Positions 1-8,290 of a stretch of 64,000 bases of DNA are shown piece by piece. The stretch comes from Nitratiruptor sp. SB155-2. Its GTDB lineage: Bacteria > Campylobacterota > Campylobacteria > Campylobacterales > Nitratiruptoraceae. A program made the position numbers and the translations under genes. The stretch is from the NCBI RefSeq assembly GCF_000010325.1, contig NC_009662.1, positions 1,198,501-1,262,500 of the forward strand, read 5' to 3'. The first letter of the stretch is position 1; each line of letters begins with the position of its first letter. Under the pieces are notes generated by a model, which was not told the origin of the DNA, made no database searches, and saw only the letters and a program-made list of their open reading frames with translations.

Positions 1-1467
1 CGTCGCTTTTTCGAACATTTTTCTTCAAAAATTCAGCAAAAGCTTTGAGCACCATATCCCCTACTTCATGTCCATAACTATCATTGATACGCTTGAAAAA
101 ATCGAGGTCGATCATGACCACACTAAGTGGGTAGTTATATCTTTTCGCTTTTTCAAATTCCGATTCGATAAATTTATCTAAATAGTATCGATTGTACAGC
201 TTTGTCAATCCGTCCGTTATCGCCTTTTGAAAAAGATGAGCCTCTTCTTTTTTAATACGGTAAAATTCCCGCTCTTTTGTGAGCATTATCGAAAAGAGTT
301 TCTGTAGGCTTTCCAAGATCTTGATATCTTCTGTTTCGAGCATCTCAGTAGGATCAAAAAGAATAAAGCATAGTCCTATAGTCTGCTCATTCTCATTTTT
401 TGTCACAAAGCGGTATGCTTTATAGTGTTTACCCAATTGTATAGAATAGATTGAATCGAGCGAGAGCAGTTTTGATCCTTGAGAGGAGTAGTTTTCAAGA
501 TCATGCAAAAACTTTTTCAAGGATACTTTTGTGTCAATCGGAAAAGGGACTGCAGAATCGAAACAGATCACACCTTTTTCGTAATATGAAAAACATACAA
601 TACGCTCAATCGGTAGGATCTGTCTCAACATCTCCAAAATCATACCGATATTGTTGTAGTTGCTTTTAGTGGTAAAACTGACCATTTCAAAAAGTTTCGA
701 CAAGGTCTCATGTGCTTTTGCCAATTTTTGAATATGGCTTCCACCTGGATATTCCAAATAGATCCCCACATCCAAATTTTTGAATTTATTGATCAAATAG
801 TGTATAAACTCTTTTTTGATAATAGAACCATGCTGTGGTGCAATTAGATTCATATCATATTGACTAATTTTATTCATGCCATACTCGACAACCTCTTTGC
901 ACGGCATATAATGCATGTGAAAAAGCTTCATCTTTTCAAAATAGTCTCTAGCATCATGTGCAAAAAGTTCAAACTCCTCACTCAATGCACCAAAAATATC
1001 ACTGGAAAATAGAATCTTTTCTTTGGAATAATAGGTACATATATTGCCGGCAAAATGCATATAAGGAGTAAATATAAATTCTAGTTCTATATCTTTGATT
1101 TTCAATTTCCAATCATTTTGTCCACATCGTAAAACTCGATGCCCCAGTTATAATGCTGTAAAAGCATCTTCGTGTGCCAGTGGGTCACCACGAAACGGCC
1201 TTCAATGCCAATTTCATCCAGCAAATCCTCTACAGATGCGACAATATCTGGATCTTGATGATGAGCCACGATATATTTGATATTTTCAAGAGAGATGATG
1301 GACTCTATTTTCTTTCGGGTCACTTCCCATGTAATTTTGGAGCCTGGATCGATAAGGATCGACTCATCGCCGTTTTCTATCAAGTATACATGACACTGGA
1401 AAGGGTCATTTGGAATGACATAACCAACCCACCAGACTCTTGGAGCGATTTCAATGGGCCTGTCCAT
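1..1467 (-). pseudogene. ODP (di-iron metallo-beta-lactamase fold) sensor fused to GGDEF diguanylate cyclase, frameshifted, 3' end outside window
   Basis: The 5' part (start 1467, stop at 1102) encodes a flavodiiron-like beta-lactamase fold with HHQDPD and THWH. In the next frame, open from about 1117 to base 1, the fold continues (HFAGNICTYY, LFSSDIFGA, PQHGSI). A linker domain follows, then the first half of a GGDEF domain (DGLTKLYNRYYLDKF, VVMIDLDFFKRIND, SYGHEVGD). The window ends just before the GGDEF signature. One extra A in the minus-strand AAAA run at 1116-1119 would restore a single frame (reading DKNDWKLKIKDIE). The visible H-x-D-x-D, H, D and H residues match the ligand set of ODP-type di-iron oxygen sensors, so the likely role is an oxygen- or redox-responsive cyclic-di-GMP synthase. 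It lies 27 bp downstream of the rhodanese gene. I saw no strong ribosome binding site. It could be a real mutation, programmed frameshifting or a sequencing error. Confidence 0.75.
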
Positions 1468-1494
1468 TTTTTTATAAGCATAGGAATTTTTATA

Positions 1495-1857
1495 TCATTT
1501 TTGAAGCGGCAAAGAGCGCTTCTTCCAATCCAATATACCATATTTTAGATTATAGACACGTTTGGCGCCCCAGGATTCCAGCATTTTACTCGCTTCGACA
1601 CTTCTGTTACCACTATGACAATAAACCAATATCCTTTTGTCCGCTATTCCTTTGCCACCAAGAAAAAGGTACCGAAACAGCTGAAGGGGGATGAGATTAG
1701 CACCAGGAATGTGACCTTCGAGATACTCTTGAGGGGTTCGAACATCAAGAAGTATCACATCCTTTTGTTGTGCAAGCTTATAAAAGCTTTTGGCATCCAG
1801 GTCGGTGTAGGCAAATAGTGTTACTGTCAAAAAAAGAAAAACAAAAAGGGTTCTCAT
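1495..1857 (-). CDS. Exported single-domain rhodanese-like sulfurtransferase
   Basis: This 120-residue protein starts with a hydrophobic signal peptide ([18 protein letters not shown]), so it should act in the periplasm. One rhodanese domain follows, with the [18 protein letters not shown] segment and the active-site loop YCHSGNRS, whose Cys carries the persulfide in this family. The domain is complete and usual in length. Its ATG overlaps the stop of the upstream DAHP synthase gene as ATGA, which suggests translational coupling. Periplasmic rhodaneses are common in sulfur-metabolising Campylobacterota, but the natural sulfur donor and acceptor cannot be read from the sequence. Confidence 0.88.
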   Translation of the reverse strand: MRTLFVFLFLTVTLFAYTDLDAKSFYKLAQQKDVILLDVRTPQEYLEGHIPGANLIPLQLFRYLFLGGKGIADKRILVYCHSGNRSVEASKMLESWGAKRVYNLKYGILDWKKRSLPLQK

Positions 1858-3203
1858 TTTTGTAAATCTTTAAATGTCTCAGCAACCATAAATGCAAGCT
1901 CCAGTGCTTGATTTGCGTTCAATCTTGGATCACATTGGGTATGATATCTGCTTTGCAGACCCTCTTCTGTGATGGAAGCACTGATACTTCCCGTACACTC
2001 CGTTACATCACTGCCAGTCATCTCCAAATGCATCCCACCAGGTATTGTACCTTCACTTTGATGGATCTGGATAAACTGTTTGACTTCGCTTAAAATCTTT
2101 TCAAAATCTCTTGTTTTCAGGCCGGATTCTGTTTTATAGGTATTACCGTGCATCGGATCGATACTCCAAACAACCTCTTTACCCGCTTCTTTTACAGCTC
2201 TTAGCAGTGGAGGGAAAATATCGGCAATTTTTTCCGCACCCATACGAACGATCAAAGTCAATCTCCCCGGCTCATTTTCCGGATTGAGCTTATCTATCAG
2301 TGCAAGAAGCTCATCTTTTTGCATAGATGGACCAACTTTGACGCCTATTGGATTTTTTATCCCTCTAAAAAATTCCACATGGGCCCCATCCAATGCCCTT
2401 GTTCTATCACCTATCCACAAAAAGTGGGCACTGCAATCATACCATTCTCCCGTAAAGGAGTCTTTCCTCGTCAATGCCTCTTCATATCCCAAAAGAAGCG
2501 CTTCATGACTTGTATAGAGTGTCGTCTGCTTCAGTTGCGGCGTATTATCCGGATCAACCCCGCAAGCCTCCATAAAATGGAGTGCTTGAGTAATCTTGTC
2601 TGCAAGTTCTTTAAACTTGTTTTCCAGTTCATTCCCTTTTAAAAACTCCAGATTCCACTTGTGAATCGCCCGCAAATCGGCAAATCCACCTCGTGCATAG
2701 GCGCGAATGAGATTTAACGTTGCTGCAGACTTGTAATATGCTTCTAAAAGTTTCTGTGGCTTGGGTTCTCGCGCTTCAGGAGTAAACTCCACATCATTAA
2801 CGATATCTCCTCGGTAACTTGGCAGCTTAATCCCGTTAATCTCTTCAAAATCGCTGCTTCTTGGTTTTGCATACTGGCCTGCTATTCGACCAATTTTGAC
2901 AACAGGTTTTCCCGTGGCATACATCATCACCATATTCATCTGCAGCAGTACTTTAAAAAGTTCCCGGATATTGGCTGCATTGAAATTGGCAAAGCTCTCC
3001 GCGCAATCCCCGCCTTGAAGTAAAATCGCCTCCCCTTTGGCGACTTTGGCGAGCTTCGATTTTAGTTCTCTTGCCTCTCCAGCAAATATAAGAGGGGGGA
3101 ATGTTTTGATCTCCTCTTCGATTTTTCGAAGTAGCTCTTTATCTTTATAATCTGGCTGCTGTTTTATAGGAAAGTTTCTCCAACTGCTTGGACTCCAACT
3201 CAT
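1854..3203 (-). CDS. aroG: Class II (plant-type) 3-deoxy-7-phosphoheptulonate synthase
   Basis: The protein condenses phosphoenolpyruvate and erythrose 4-phosphate, the first step of aromatic amino acid synthesis. It is 449 residues long, the usual size for class II enzymes, and opens with the family-like [19 protein letters not shown]. Conserved blocks include [11 protein letters not shown] near residue 80, [54 protein letters not shown] and GMHLEMTG near the end. The gene sits 49 bp downstream of recR and overlaps the rhodanese gene by four bases. The class assignment is firm. The symbol varies between aroF, aroG and aroH in this phylum. Confidence 0.95.
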   Translation of the reverse strand: MSWSPSSWRNFPIKQQPDYKDKELLRKIEEEIKTFPPLIFAGEARELKSKLAKVAKGEAILLQGGDCAESFANFNAANIRELFKVLLQMNMVMMYATGKPVVKIGRIAGQYAKPRSSDFEEINGIKLPSYRGDIVNDVEFTPEAREPKPQKLLEAYYKSAATLNLIRAYARGGFADLRAIHKWNLEFLKGNELENKFKELADKITQALHFMEACGVDPDNTPQLKQTTLYTSHEALLLGYEEALTRKDSFTGEWYDCSAHFLWIGDRTRALDGAHVEFFRGIKNPIGVKVGPSMQKDELLALIDKLNPENEPGRLTLIVRMGAEKIADIFPPLLRAVKEAGKEVVWSIDPMHGNTYKTESGLKTRDFEKILSEVKQFIQIHQSEGTIPGGMHLEMTGSDVTECTGSISASITEEGLQSRYHTQCDPRLNANQALELAFMVAETFKDLQK

Positions 3204-3252
3204 GATAACCTCTTTTAAAAATTTGGCACATTATACCAAAAAAAGGGGTGAG

Positions 3253-3825
3253 TTATATCTTAACTCTTTCACTTATAGCTTTGGATAGAGAAAGCATGTC
3301 AACATTTTCAAGATGCACCCCAGTAGGTACTCCTTGGGCGATTTTCGTAAAATGGAGATGAAACTCTTGGAGCTGATCTTCGATGTAAAGCATAGTGGCA
3401 TCACTTTGCATAGAGGGAGTAAATGCAAATATAATCTCTTGAACACCGTTGTTTTTGATCATCTCCTTGAGATTAGCAAGGATCCGCTCATTGAGAGATT
3501 CAAAAACAAAATAGAGTCCATGGTACTCTCCACTCTCTTCGATCACGTAGATATCTCGTGCACTCTCTACCAAACACAAAGATGAGCGGTCTCGTAACTC
3601 GTCACTACAGATATAGCATAGCTCATCTTCGCTGAGTCCTCCGCACTGAGTGCACCTGTGAATGGAACTGACCGCATCTTCGATTGCATGGGCAAGTTTC
3701 AATGCATCCATGGGACTGTGTAGGACCATATGGAAAGCCAAACGCCCGGCACTCTTTTTCCCGATGGATGGAAGCGTCTCTAAAGCCTCTACCAGATTGT
3801 AGAATTTTTTGAGTTTTCCCTTCAA
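3253..3825 (-). CDS. recR: Recombination mediator protein RecR
   Basis: RecR works with RecO to load RecA during gap repair. The helix-hairpin-helix (LPSIGKKSAGRLAFH), the four-Cys zinc finger (CTQCGGLSEDELCYIC) and the TOPRIM region (CLVESARDIYVIEE) are all present. An in-frame TTG at 3846 would add seven residues, but a TATAAT box lies at 3853-3848 on this strand, so transcription would begin about there. TTG 3825, just behind GGGGGAG, fits the family's N-terminus better. The start remains uncertain because the ribosome binding site is close to the codon. The gene is divergent from dnaJ and heads a run with aroG and the rhodanese gene. The partner gene recO is at 27036. Confidence 0.93.
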   Translation of the reverse strand: MKGKLKKFYNLVEALETLPSIGKKSAGRLAFHMVLHSPMDALKLAHAIEDAVSSIHRCTQCGGLSEDELCYICSDELRDRSSLCLVESARDIYVIEESGEYHGLYFVFESLNERILANLKEMIKNNGVQEIIFAFTPSMQSDATMLYIEDQLQEFHLHFTKIAQGVPTGVHLENVDMLSLSKAISERVKI

Positions 3826-3847
3826 TACTCCCCCATTTTTTTGCAAA

Positions 3848-3853
3848 ATTATA
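3848..3853 (-). promoter_or_regulatory. recR: Candidate -10 box for recR
   Basis: Minus-strand TATAAT lies 22 bases before the preferred TTG start. No good -35 box is seen at the usual distance, which is normal for the main sigma factor in Campylobacterota. Confidence 0.45.
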
Positions 3854-3929
3854 TCAAAAATTCAACTTTCTATAACGATTCTTTTGATAAACTTAAAGCG
3901 ACTTAAAAATTGCTTAAAAGGAAAGCAGA

Positions 3930-5051
3930 TTGGTTGATATCGATTATTATGAACTCTTGGAAGTAGACAGAAACGCTAGTTTTGAAGAGATTAAAAAAGC
4001 GTATAGAAAACTCGCCCTTAAATACCATCCCGACAGAAACCCCGACAATCCAGAGGCAGAAGAGAAATTCAAACTCATCAATGAAGCCTACCAAGTGCTA
4101 AGCGATGAAGAGAAAAGGGCACTGTATGACCAGTATGGCAAAGCAGGCCTTGAAAATCAGGGTTTTAGCGGCTTCAACCAAAAAAGTTTCGATGATATCA
4201 TGGACTTTTTTGAATCCGTTTTTGGAGAAACTTTCGGGGGAGGTTTTGGAAGCAGAAGACGAAGTGATGAAAAGTATCCTCTCGATCTTTCCATTGAAAT
4301 GGAAATCAGTTTTCAAGAGGCTCTTTTTGGTACACAAAAAGAGGTTCATTACAGTTTCAAGGTCCCATGTAGTGCATGTAAGGGAACCGGAGCGAAAGAT
4401 GGCAAATTGACTGCTTGTCCTGAGTGTCACGGTCGTGGTCAGATCTATTATAGACAAGGCTTCATGACCTTTTCCCAAACATGTCCAAGATGCCATGGCC
4501 AAGGCGAGGTTGCACAAGAGCATTGTGAAGAGTGCAGTGGCAAAGGGTATCGCATCGAAAAAGAGAAAATTACCATCGATATTCCTGAAGGGATCGATAG
4601 TGGTAACAGGATCCGCGCTCAGAGTCGAGGAAATGTCTCCGCTTCTGGAATGAGGGGGGATCTTTACATTACTGTTTTCGTACAAGAAGATGATCACTTT
4701 GTACGATACAACGACGATATCTATATGGAAGTTCCTATATTTTTCACACAAGCTGCTCTGGGAGAAACGATCACCATTCCAACGCCTAGAGGTGAGCGCG
4801 AGCTCCAACTCAATGTAGGTACAAAAGATAAAGAGCAGTTTGTCTTCAAAGGGGAAGGATTTAAAAATGTCCATACGGGTAAAAAAGGCAACTTGATCGC
4901 GCAAGTAAAAATCATCTATCCTACATCGCTCAATGATGAACAAAAAGAACTTTTACATAAACTGCAAGAGAGTTTTGGCGTAGAGAGCAAGCCACACGAA
5001 GAGAAATTCTCATCCATTTTTGAAAAGGTAAAAAACTGGTTTACAAAGTAA
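3930..5051 (+). CDS. dnaJ: Chaperone protein DnaJ
   Basis: This Hsp40 co-chaperone stimulates the DnaK ATPase and delivers unfolded proteins. It has a J domain with HPD at residues 33-35, a Gly/Phe-rich linker (about 75-115), four CxxCxGxG zinc modules ([32 protein letters not shown]) and the C-terminal substrate-binding domains. At 373 residues it is full length. The start is TTG at 3930, supported by AAAAGGA about eight bases upstream; no ATG is better placed. The gene is on the plus strand alone, divergent from recR and convergent with ccsBA, and ends in a hairpin. dnaK and grpE are not in the window. Confidence 0.96.
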   Translation: MVDIDYYELLEVDRNASFEEIKKAYRKLALKYHPDRNPDNPEAEEKFKLINEAYQVLSDEEKRALYDQYGKAGLENQGFSGFNQKSFDDIMDFFESVFGETFGGGFGSRRRSDEKYPLDLSIEMEISFQEALFGTQKEVHYSFKVPCSACKGTGAKDGKLTACPECHGRGQIYYRQGFMTFSQTCPRCHGQGEVAQEHCEECSGKGYRIEKEKITIDIPEGIDSGNRIRAQSRGNVSASGMRGDLYITVFVQEDDHFVRYNDDIYMEVPIFFTQAALGETITIPTPRGERELQLNVGTKDKEQFVFKGEGFKNVHTGKKGNLIAQVKIIYPTSLNDEQKELLHKLQESFGVESKPHEEKFSSIFEKVKNWFTK

Positions 5052-5068
5052 AGAGCTGAGGCTCTTTA
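5049..5068. terminator. Bidirectional terminator between dnaJ and ccsBA
   Basis: Perfect 8-bp stem TAAAGAGC / GCTCTTTA with loop TGAG. The dnaJ stop codon lies in the left arm and the ccsBA stop follows directly, so one hairpin can serve both convergent genes. No long T run follows. Confidence 0.6.
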
Positions 5069-8000
5069 CTATATCCTCAGATCAATCGCATATTTTCTTT
5101 TCTTCCAATAAGCTAATGCAATAATGATAAATATCAAGCCTATCGCCCAATAGACCCACTCAGGAATAGGCACAGGATCGCCCGAAGCGTAAGAATGCAT
5201 TCCACTCAGGTAAAAATTGACTCCGAAATAGGTCATTATGACGCTAGAGTACCCTAACAGTGAAAGAACGTTATATAAAAAGAGCCTGTTCATTTTTGGA
5301 ATGAGTCTGATATGTTCGATACATGCATATACCAAAATCGTTACAGCAGCCCAAGTCTCTTTGGGATCCCATCCCCAGTATCTTCCCCAGCTCTCGTTTG
5401 CCCAAACACCACCCAAAAAGTTTCCAAGCGTTACCAGCACAAGACCGATAATAAGGCTCATTTCATTGATATAGGTAAGCTCTTTGAATGTAAGTGTCAT
5501 CATCTGCTTATTTTTATCATTGATAAAGATAAAAAGAACCAAAACGATGAAAGCAAGAAGCGCACTCAATCCTAAAAATCCATAACTTGCAGTGATCACT
5601 GAGACGTGAATCATGAGCCAATAGCTCTTCAAAACCGGTACGAGATTTGTTATTTGCGGATCGAGCCAGTTCAGATGGGCTACAAAAAGGATAAGCCCCC
5701 CTAACAAGGCGGTGGCCGCAAATGCGATAGGACTCTTTTTCGCAAAGAAAAAGCCTGCAAAAATCGTCGCCCAGGCGATATAGATCATCGACTCGTATCC
5801 ATCACTCCATGGTGCGTGACCAGCAACATACCATCGTAAAGCCATACCAAAGGTATGAGCCAAAAATCCAAGAGCAATAAGAGCTACGCCTATTTTGACA
5901 GCCGGGCCGATTTTTATTTTCGGATTGACAAGGTTCGCCAGTATCAATATCAAAAGAACGAAACCGATGAGCATATAGTATCCGACGAGACGGTTGAATA
6001 TATCGAGTTTGTTATAAAGAAGTTCCGCTTCAATCTTCGTTTTCGGAGGAATCATCGAAGATCCGTAATAGTGCTGAAGCTCTTTGATCACCTCCAACGA
6101 TTTGTCAGCCTTGCTCCAGTCGCCACTTTTCATCCCTTCATCCACATTTTGAAAATAGCTGGCGATGATGAGTCGTATGAGATTCGCTTCTTTCGGTGGA
6201 AAACTCTTGATCGCATCGACTGGAGAGAGCCATTTCCCATGTTTGTCATGGGGATTGGGAATGATCCGAAGCAGTGCTCCGGTATAGACCATATAGGCAA
6301 CATTGACACGCTCATCTACTTTAAGGACATCCTTGTCAAACTGATTCCTTTGTGCGGGCTTCTTGGCAACAGCCTCTTGAACATAGGGAGCAAGTTTATA
6401 GGGATTGATTTTGTTATTTTGATCAAAAAAATCATCAAAAGAGGCATATTTCTGATTTGTAGGGATACCAATGATTTTTTTAAGCCTTGGATGATGCACA
6501 TAGATCATATCTATTTTTTGGAAAATATCTGGTCGTACCGTCATCCCAAGAAAGTATTGGTTGGCATCAAGTCCATACAGTTCCTCTTTTCTTGCAAGTT
6601 TAGCCAAAACCTCCCTTGCTAATGTATCAGCCGGTTCTATACGTCCACCGTTATCTTGAACTAAAATGTTTGCTCCAAATCTATCGGCATGGGATTTACT
6701 CAGCTTTTTTGCCACGTCGATATAATTATCTGCAGCATGGAGGTGAAAAGCAAAAAACATCAGCAATATTGCCATATTTTGTAAAAGAAGATTTCTCTCT
6801 TCTTGTACCTTCTTTGTCAATCGGGCCAGTTTTTGAAAACGGCTCTGCAGCATAAAAAAGTGCAAGAGCATTCCTAGCCCCAATAGAAAATATCCAATAT
6901 ATGTAACTAAAGTGCCTGGGTCGTGGTTGACTGAAAGTATTGTTCCATGTTCGTCCATATCGTACGAACTTTGAAAAAAACGATATCCTCTATAGTCCAA
7001 AACATGGTTCATATAGATGCGATACGGGAAAACTCTCTTTTGCTCTTTATCGATCACGACTACCTCACTTGCATAGGAACTTGGACTCATGGATCCAGGA
7101 TAACGCTCAAGTTGAAAATCTTTGAGTTTTATTGCAAATGGAAGCTTGATTCGCTTGGCTCCATAGGTTATCGTCACATCCAAATCTCCTACTCGAACAT
7201 GAACAGGTTCTCCTTCCGTTCCGCTTTTACCAAATACCTGGACCTCTTTTTTACTCTTTTTGGTATCTATCTCAAATAGTAACAGATCCGGATGTTCACT
7301 CTTTTTAGCCAAAGGATTTTTGGAAACTATCTTTGTTTGGGCATGAGGTAAAAAGTTTTTCAAAACAATATTGAGTCCCGCTATTTCGTACAGATGCCCT
7401 TTTGAAAAAGGGACGAGTTCATTTGCCTTGTAACGTTTTTTAGACATATCGGCCATACGCAGAGTCTCTATCTCATAGGGAGCTTGAATATAGAGTTTTC
7501 CATTCTTTCGTACAACTTTGATAAGAGGCTTTTTGGAGTCGATAGTGGTATCAAAAGCGATAATGGCATCGCCGATGTCTAGGAATTCCCCATCCTTGAT
7601 GCTCTTTTCGACTCTGCCACTTCCGGCAGCAGATAAAACTACCTGAATGTAAGCTGGTCCATTTTTGGATGGAACCAACTCGACGGACGCATTCGGAAGA
7701 TATTTTTTCAACTTTATATCCACTCTCTCATCGCCAAAACGGATACTTCTTTCCCATCTGTTAGAGCCAAGCTTTGATAAATAGATCGGCTCTTCATACA
7801 GATAGTATTTTCCGTTCTTTTCCAGTTTGACTTGAAGGTAGTTTCGAGCACTGAGGATGGTATCGCTACTTGATCCCTCTCTGATATGCATCGTCCCTTC
7901 ATACCCAAAATATCTCGTAACAGCGGCACCGATGATAATGATGAGAAATGCAAGATGAAAAAGTCCTGTAAAAAACTTCTCTTTTCGGAAAAGCCTGAAT

Positions 8001-8203
8001 TTGAAAATGTTGTACAAAAGATTGAGAGAAAGCAGTACAAGGAGAATCTCAAACCACTTCGCCGTATAAACAAGAGCCCATGCGGTCTGCGAGCCGTAGT
8101 CGTTCTCTATAAAAGTAGCTACGCCGATACTCACAGCAAAAATGAACATCATGATAATCGCGGATTTTATGGAGAAAAAGCCTTTTTGTAGGACTTTGAA
8201 CAT
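5069..8203 (-). CDS. ccsBA: Fused System II cytochrome c synthetase CcsBA (ResB-ResC)
   Basis: This 1044-residue integral membrane protein exports haem and attaches it to CxxCH motifs of periplasmic cytochromes c. The N-terminal part is ResB/Ccs1-like: several membrane segments, then a large periplasmic domain. After a membrane segment near residues 490-510 and another periplasmic stretch comes the CcsA/ResC part, with the Trp-rich haem-handling motif WGRYWGWDPKETWAA and conserved His in HAPWSDGYESM and MIHVSVITASYG. Such single-chain fusions are typical of Campylobacterota. ATG 8203 is preferred over the TTG three bases upstream because of AAAGG at normal distance. The gene lies downstream of polA on the same strand. 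A client cytochrome is encoded at 59657. Confidence 0.95.
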   Translation of the reverse strand: MFKVLQKGFFSIKSAIIMMFIFAVSIGVATFIENDYGSQTAWALVYTAKWFEILLVLLSLNLLYNIFKFRLFRKEKFFTGLFHLAFLIIIIGAAVTRYFGYEGTMHIREGSSSDTILSARNYLQVKLEKNGKYYLYEEPIYLSKLGSNRWERSIRFGDERVDIKLKKYLPNASVELVPSKNGPAYIQVVLSAAGSGRVEKSIKDGEFLDIGDAIIAFDTTIDSKKPLIKVVRKNGKLYIQAPYEIETLRMADMSKKRYKANELVPFSKGHLYEIAGLNIVLKNFLPHAQTKIVSKNPLAKKSEHPDLLLFEIDTKKSKKEVQVFGKSGTEGEPVHVRVGDLDVTITYGAKRIKLPFAIKLKDFQLERYPGSMSPSSYASEVVVIDKEQKRVFPYRIYMNHVLDYRGYRFFQSSYDMDEHGTILSVNHDPGTLVTYIGYFLLGLGMLLHFFMLQSRFQKLARLTKKVQEERNLLLQNMAILLMFFAFHLHAADNYIDVAKKLSKSHADRFGANILVQDNGGRIEPADTLAREVLAKLARKEELYGLDANQYFLGMTVRPDIFQKIDMIYVHHPRLKKIIGIPTNQKYASFDDFFDQNNKINPYKLAPYVQEAVAKKPAQRNQFDKDVLKVDERVNVAYMVYTGALLRIIPNPHDKHGKWLSPVDAIKSFPPKEANLIRLIIASYFQNVDEGMKSGDWSKADKSLEVIKELQHYYGSSMIPPKTKIEAELLYNKLDIFNRLVGYYMLIGFVLLILILANLVNPKIKIGPAVKIGVALIALGFLAHTFGMALRWYVAGHAPWSDGYESMIYIAWATIFAGFFFAKKSPIAFAATALLGGLILFVAHLNWLDPQITNLVPVLKSYWLMIHVSVITASYGFLGLSALLAFIVLVLFIFINDKNKQMMTLTFKELTYINEMSLIIGLVLVTLGNFLGGVWANESWGRYWGWDPKETWAAVTILVYACIEHIRLIPKMNRLFLYNVLSLLGYSSVIMTYFGVNFYLSGMHSYASGDPVPIPEWVYWAIGLIFIIIALAYWKKRKYAIDLRI

Positions 8204-8290
8204 CAATAGACCTTTTATGCAAAATTACTGTATTGTATAGAAATATTGAAAAATTTCATTCATTTTTTTTAATTACAATTTTTATTTAAA

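Noticed and set aside
1102-1104. In-frame TGA in the ODP-GGDEF gene as a possible selenocysteine codon
   Set aside because: The frame after the TGA hits more stops within a few codons; the domain continues in a different frame, so a frameshift explains it.
4098-4943. 281-codon open frame on the minus strand opposite dnaJ
   Set aside because: It is fully covered by dnaJ, has no recognisable domains or ribosome binding site, and its Cys/Ser-rich product is typical of an antisense shadow.
5855-6622. 255-codon open frame on plus inside ccsBA
   Set aside because: It lies antisense to a convincing large membrane protein gene and shows no family features.
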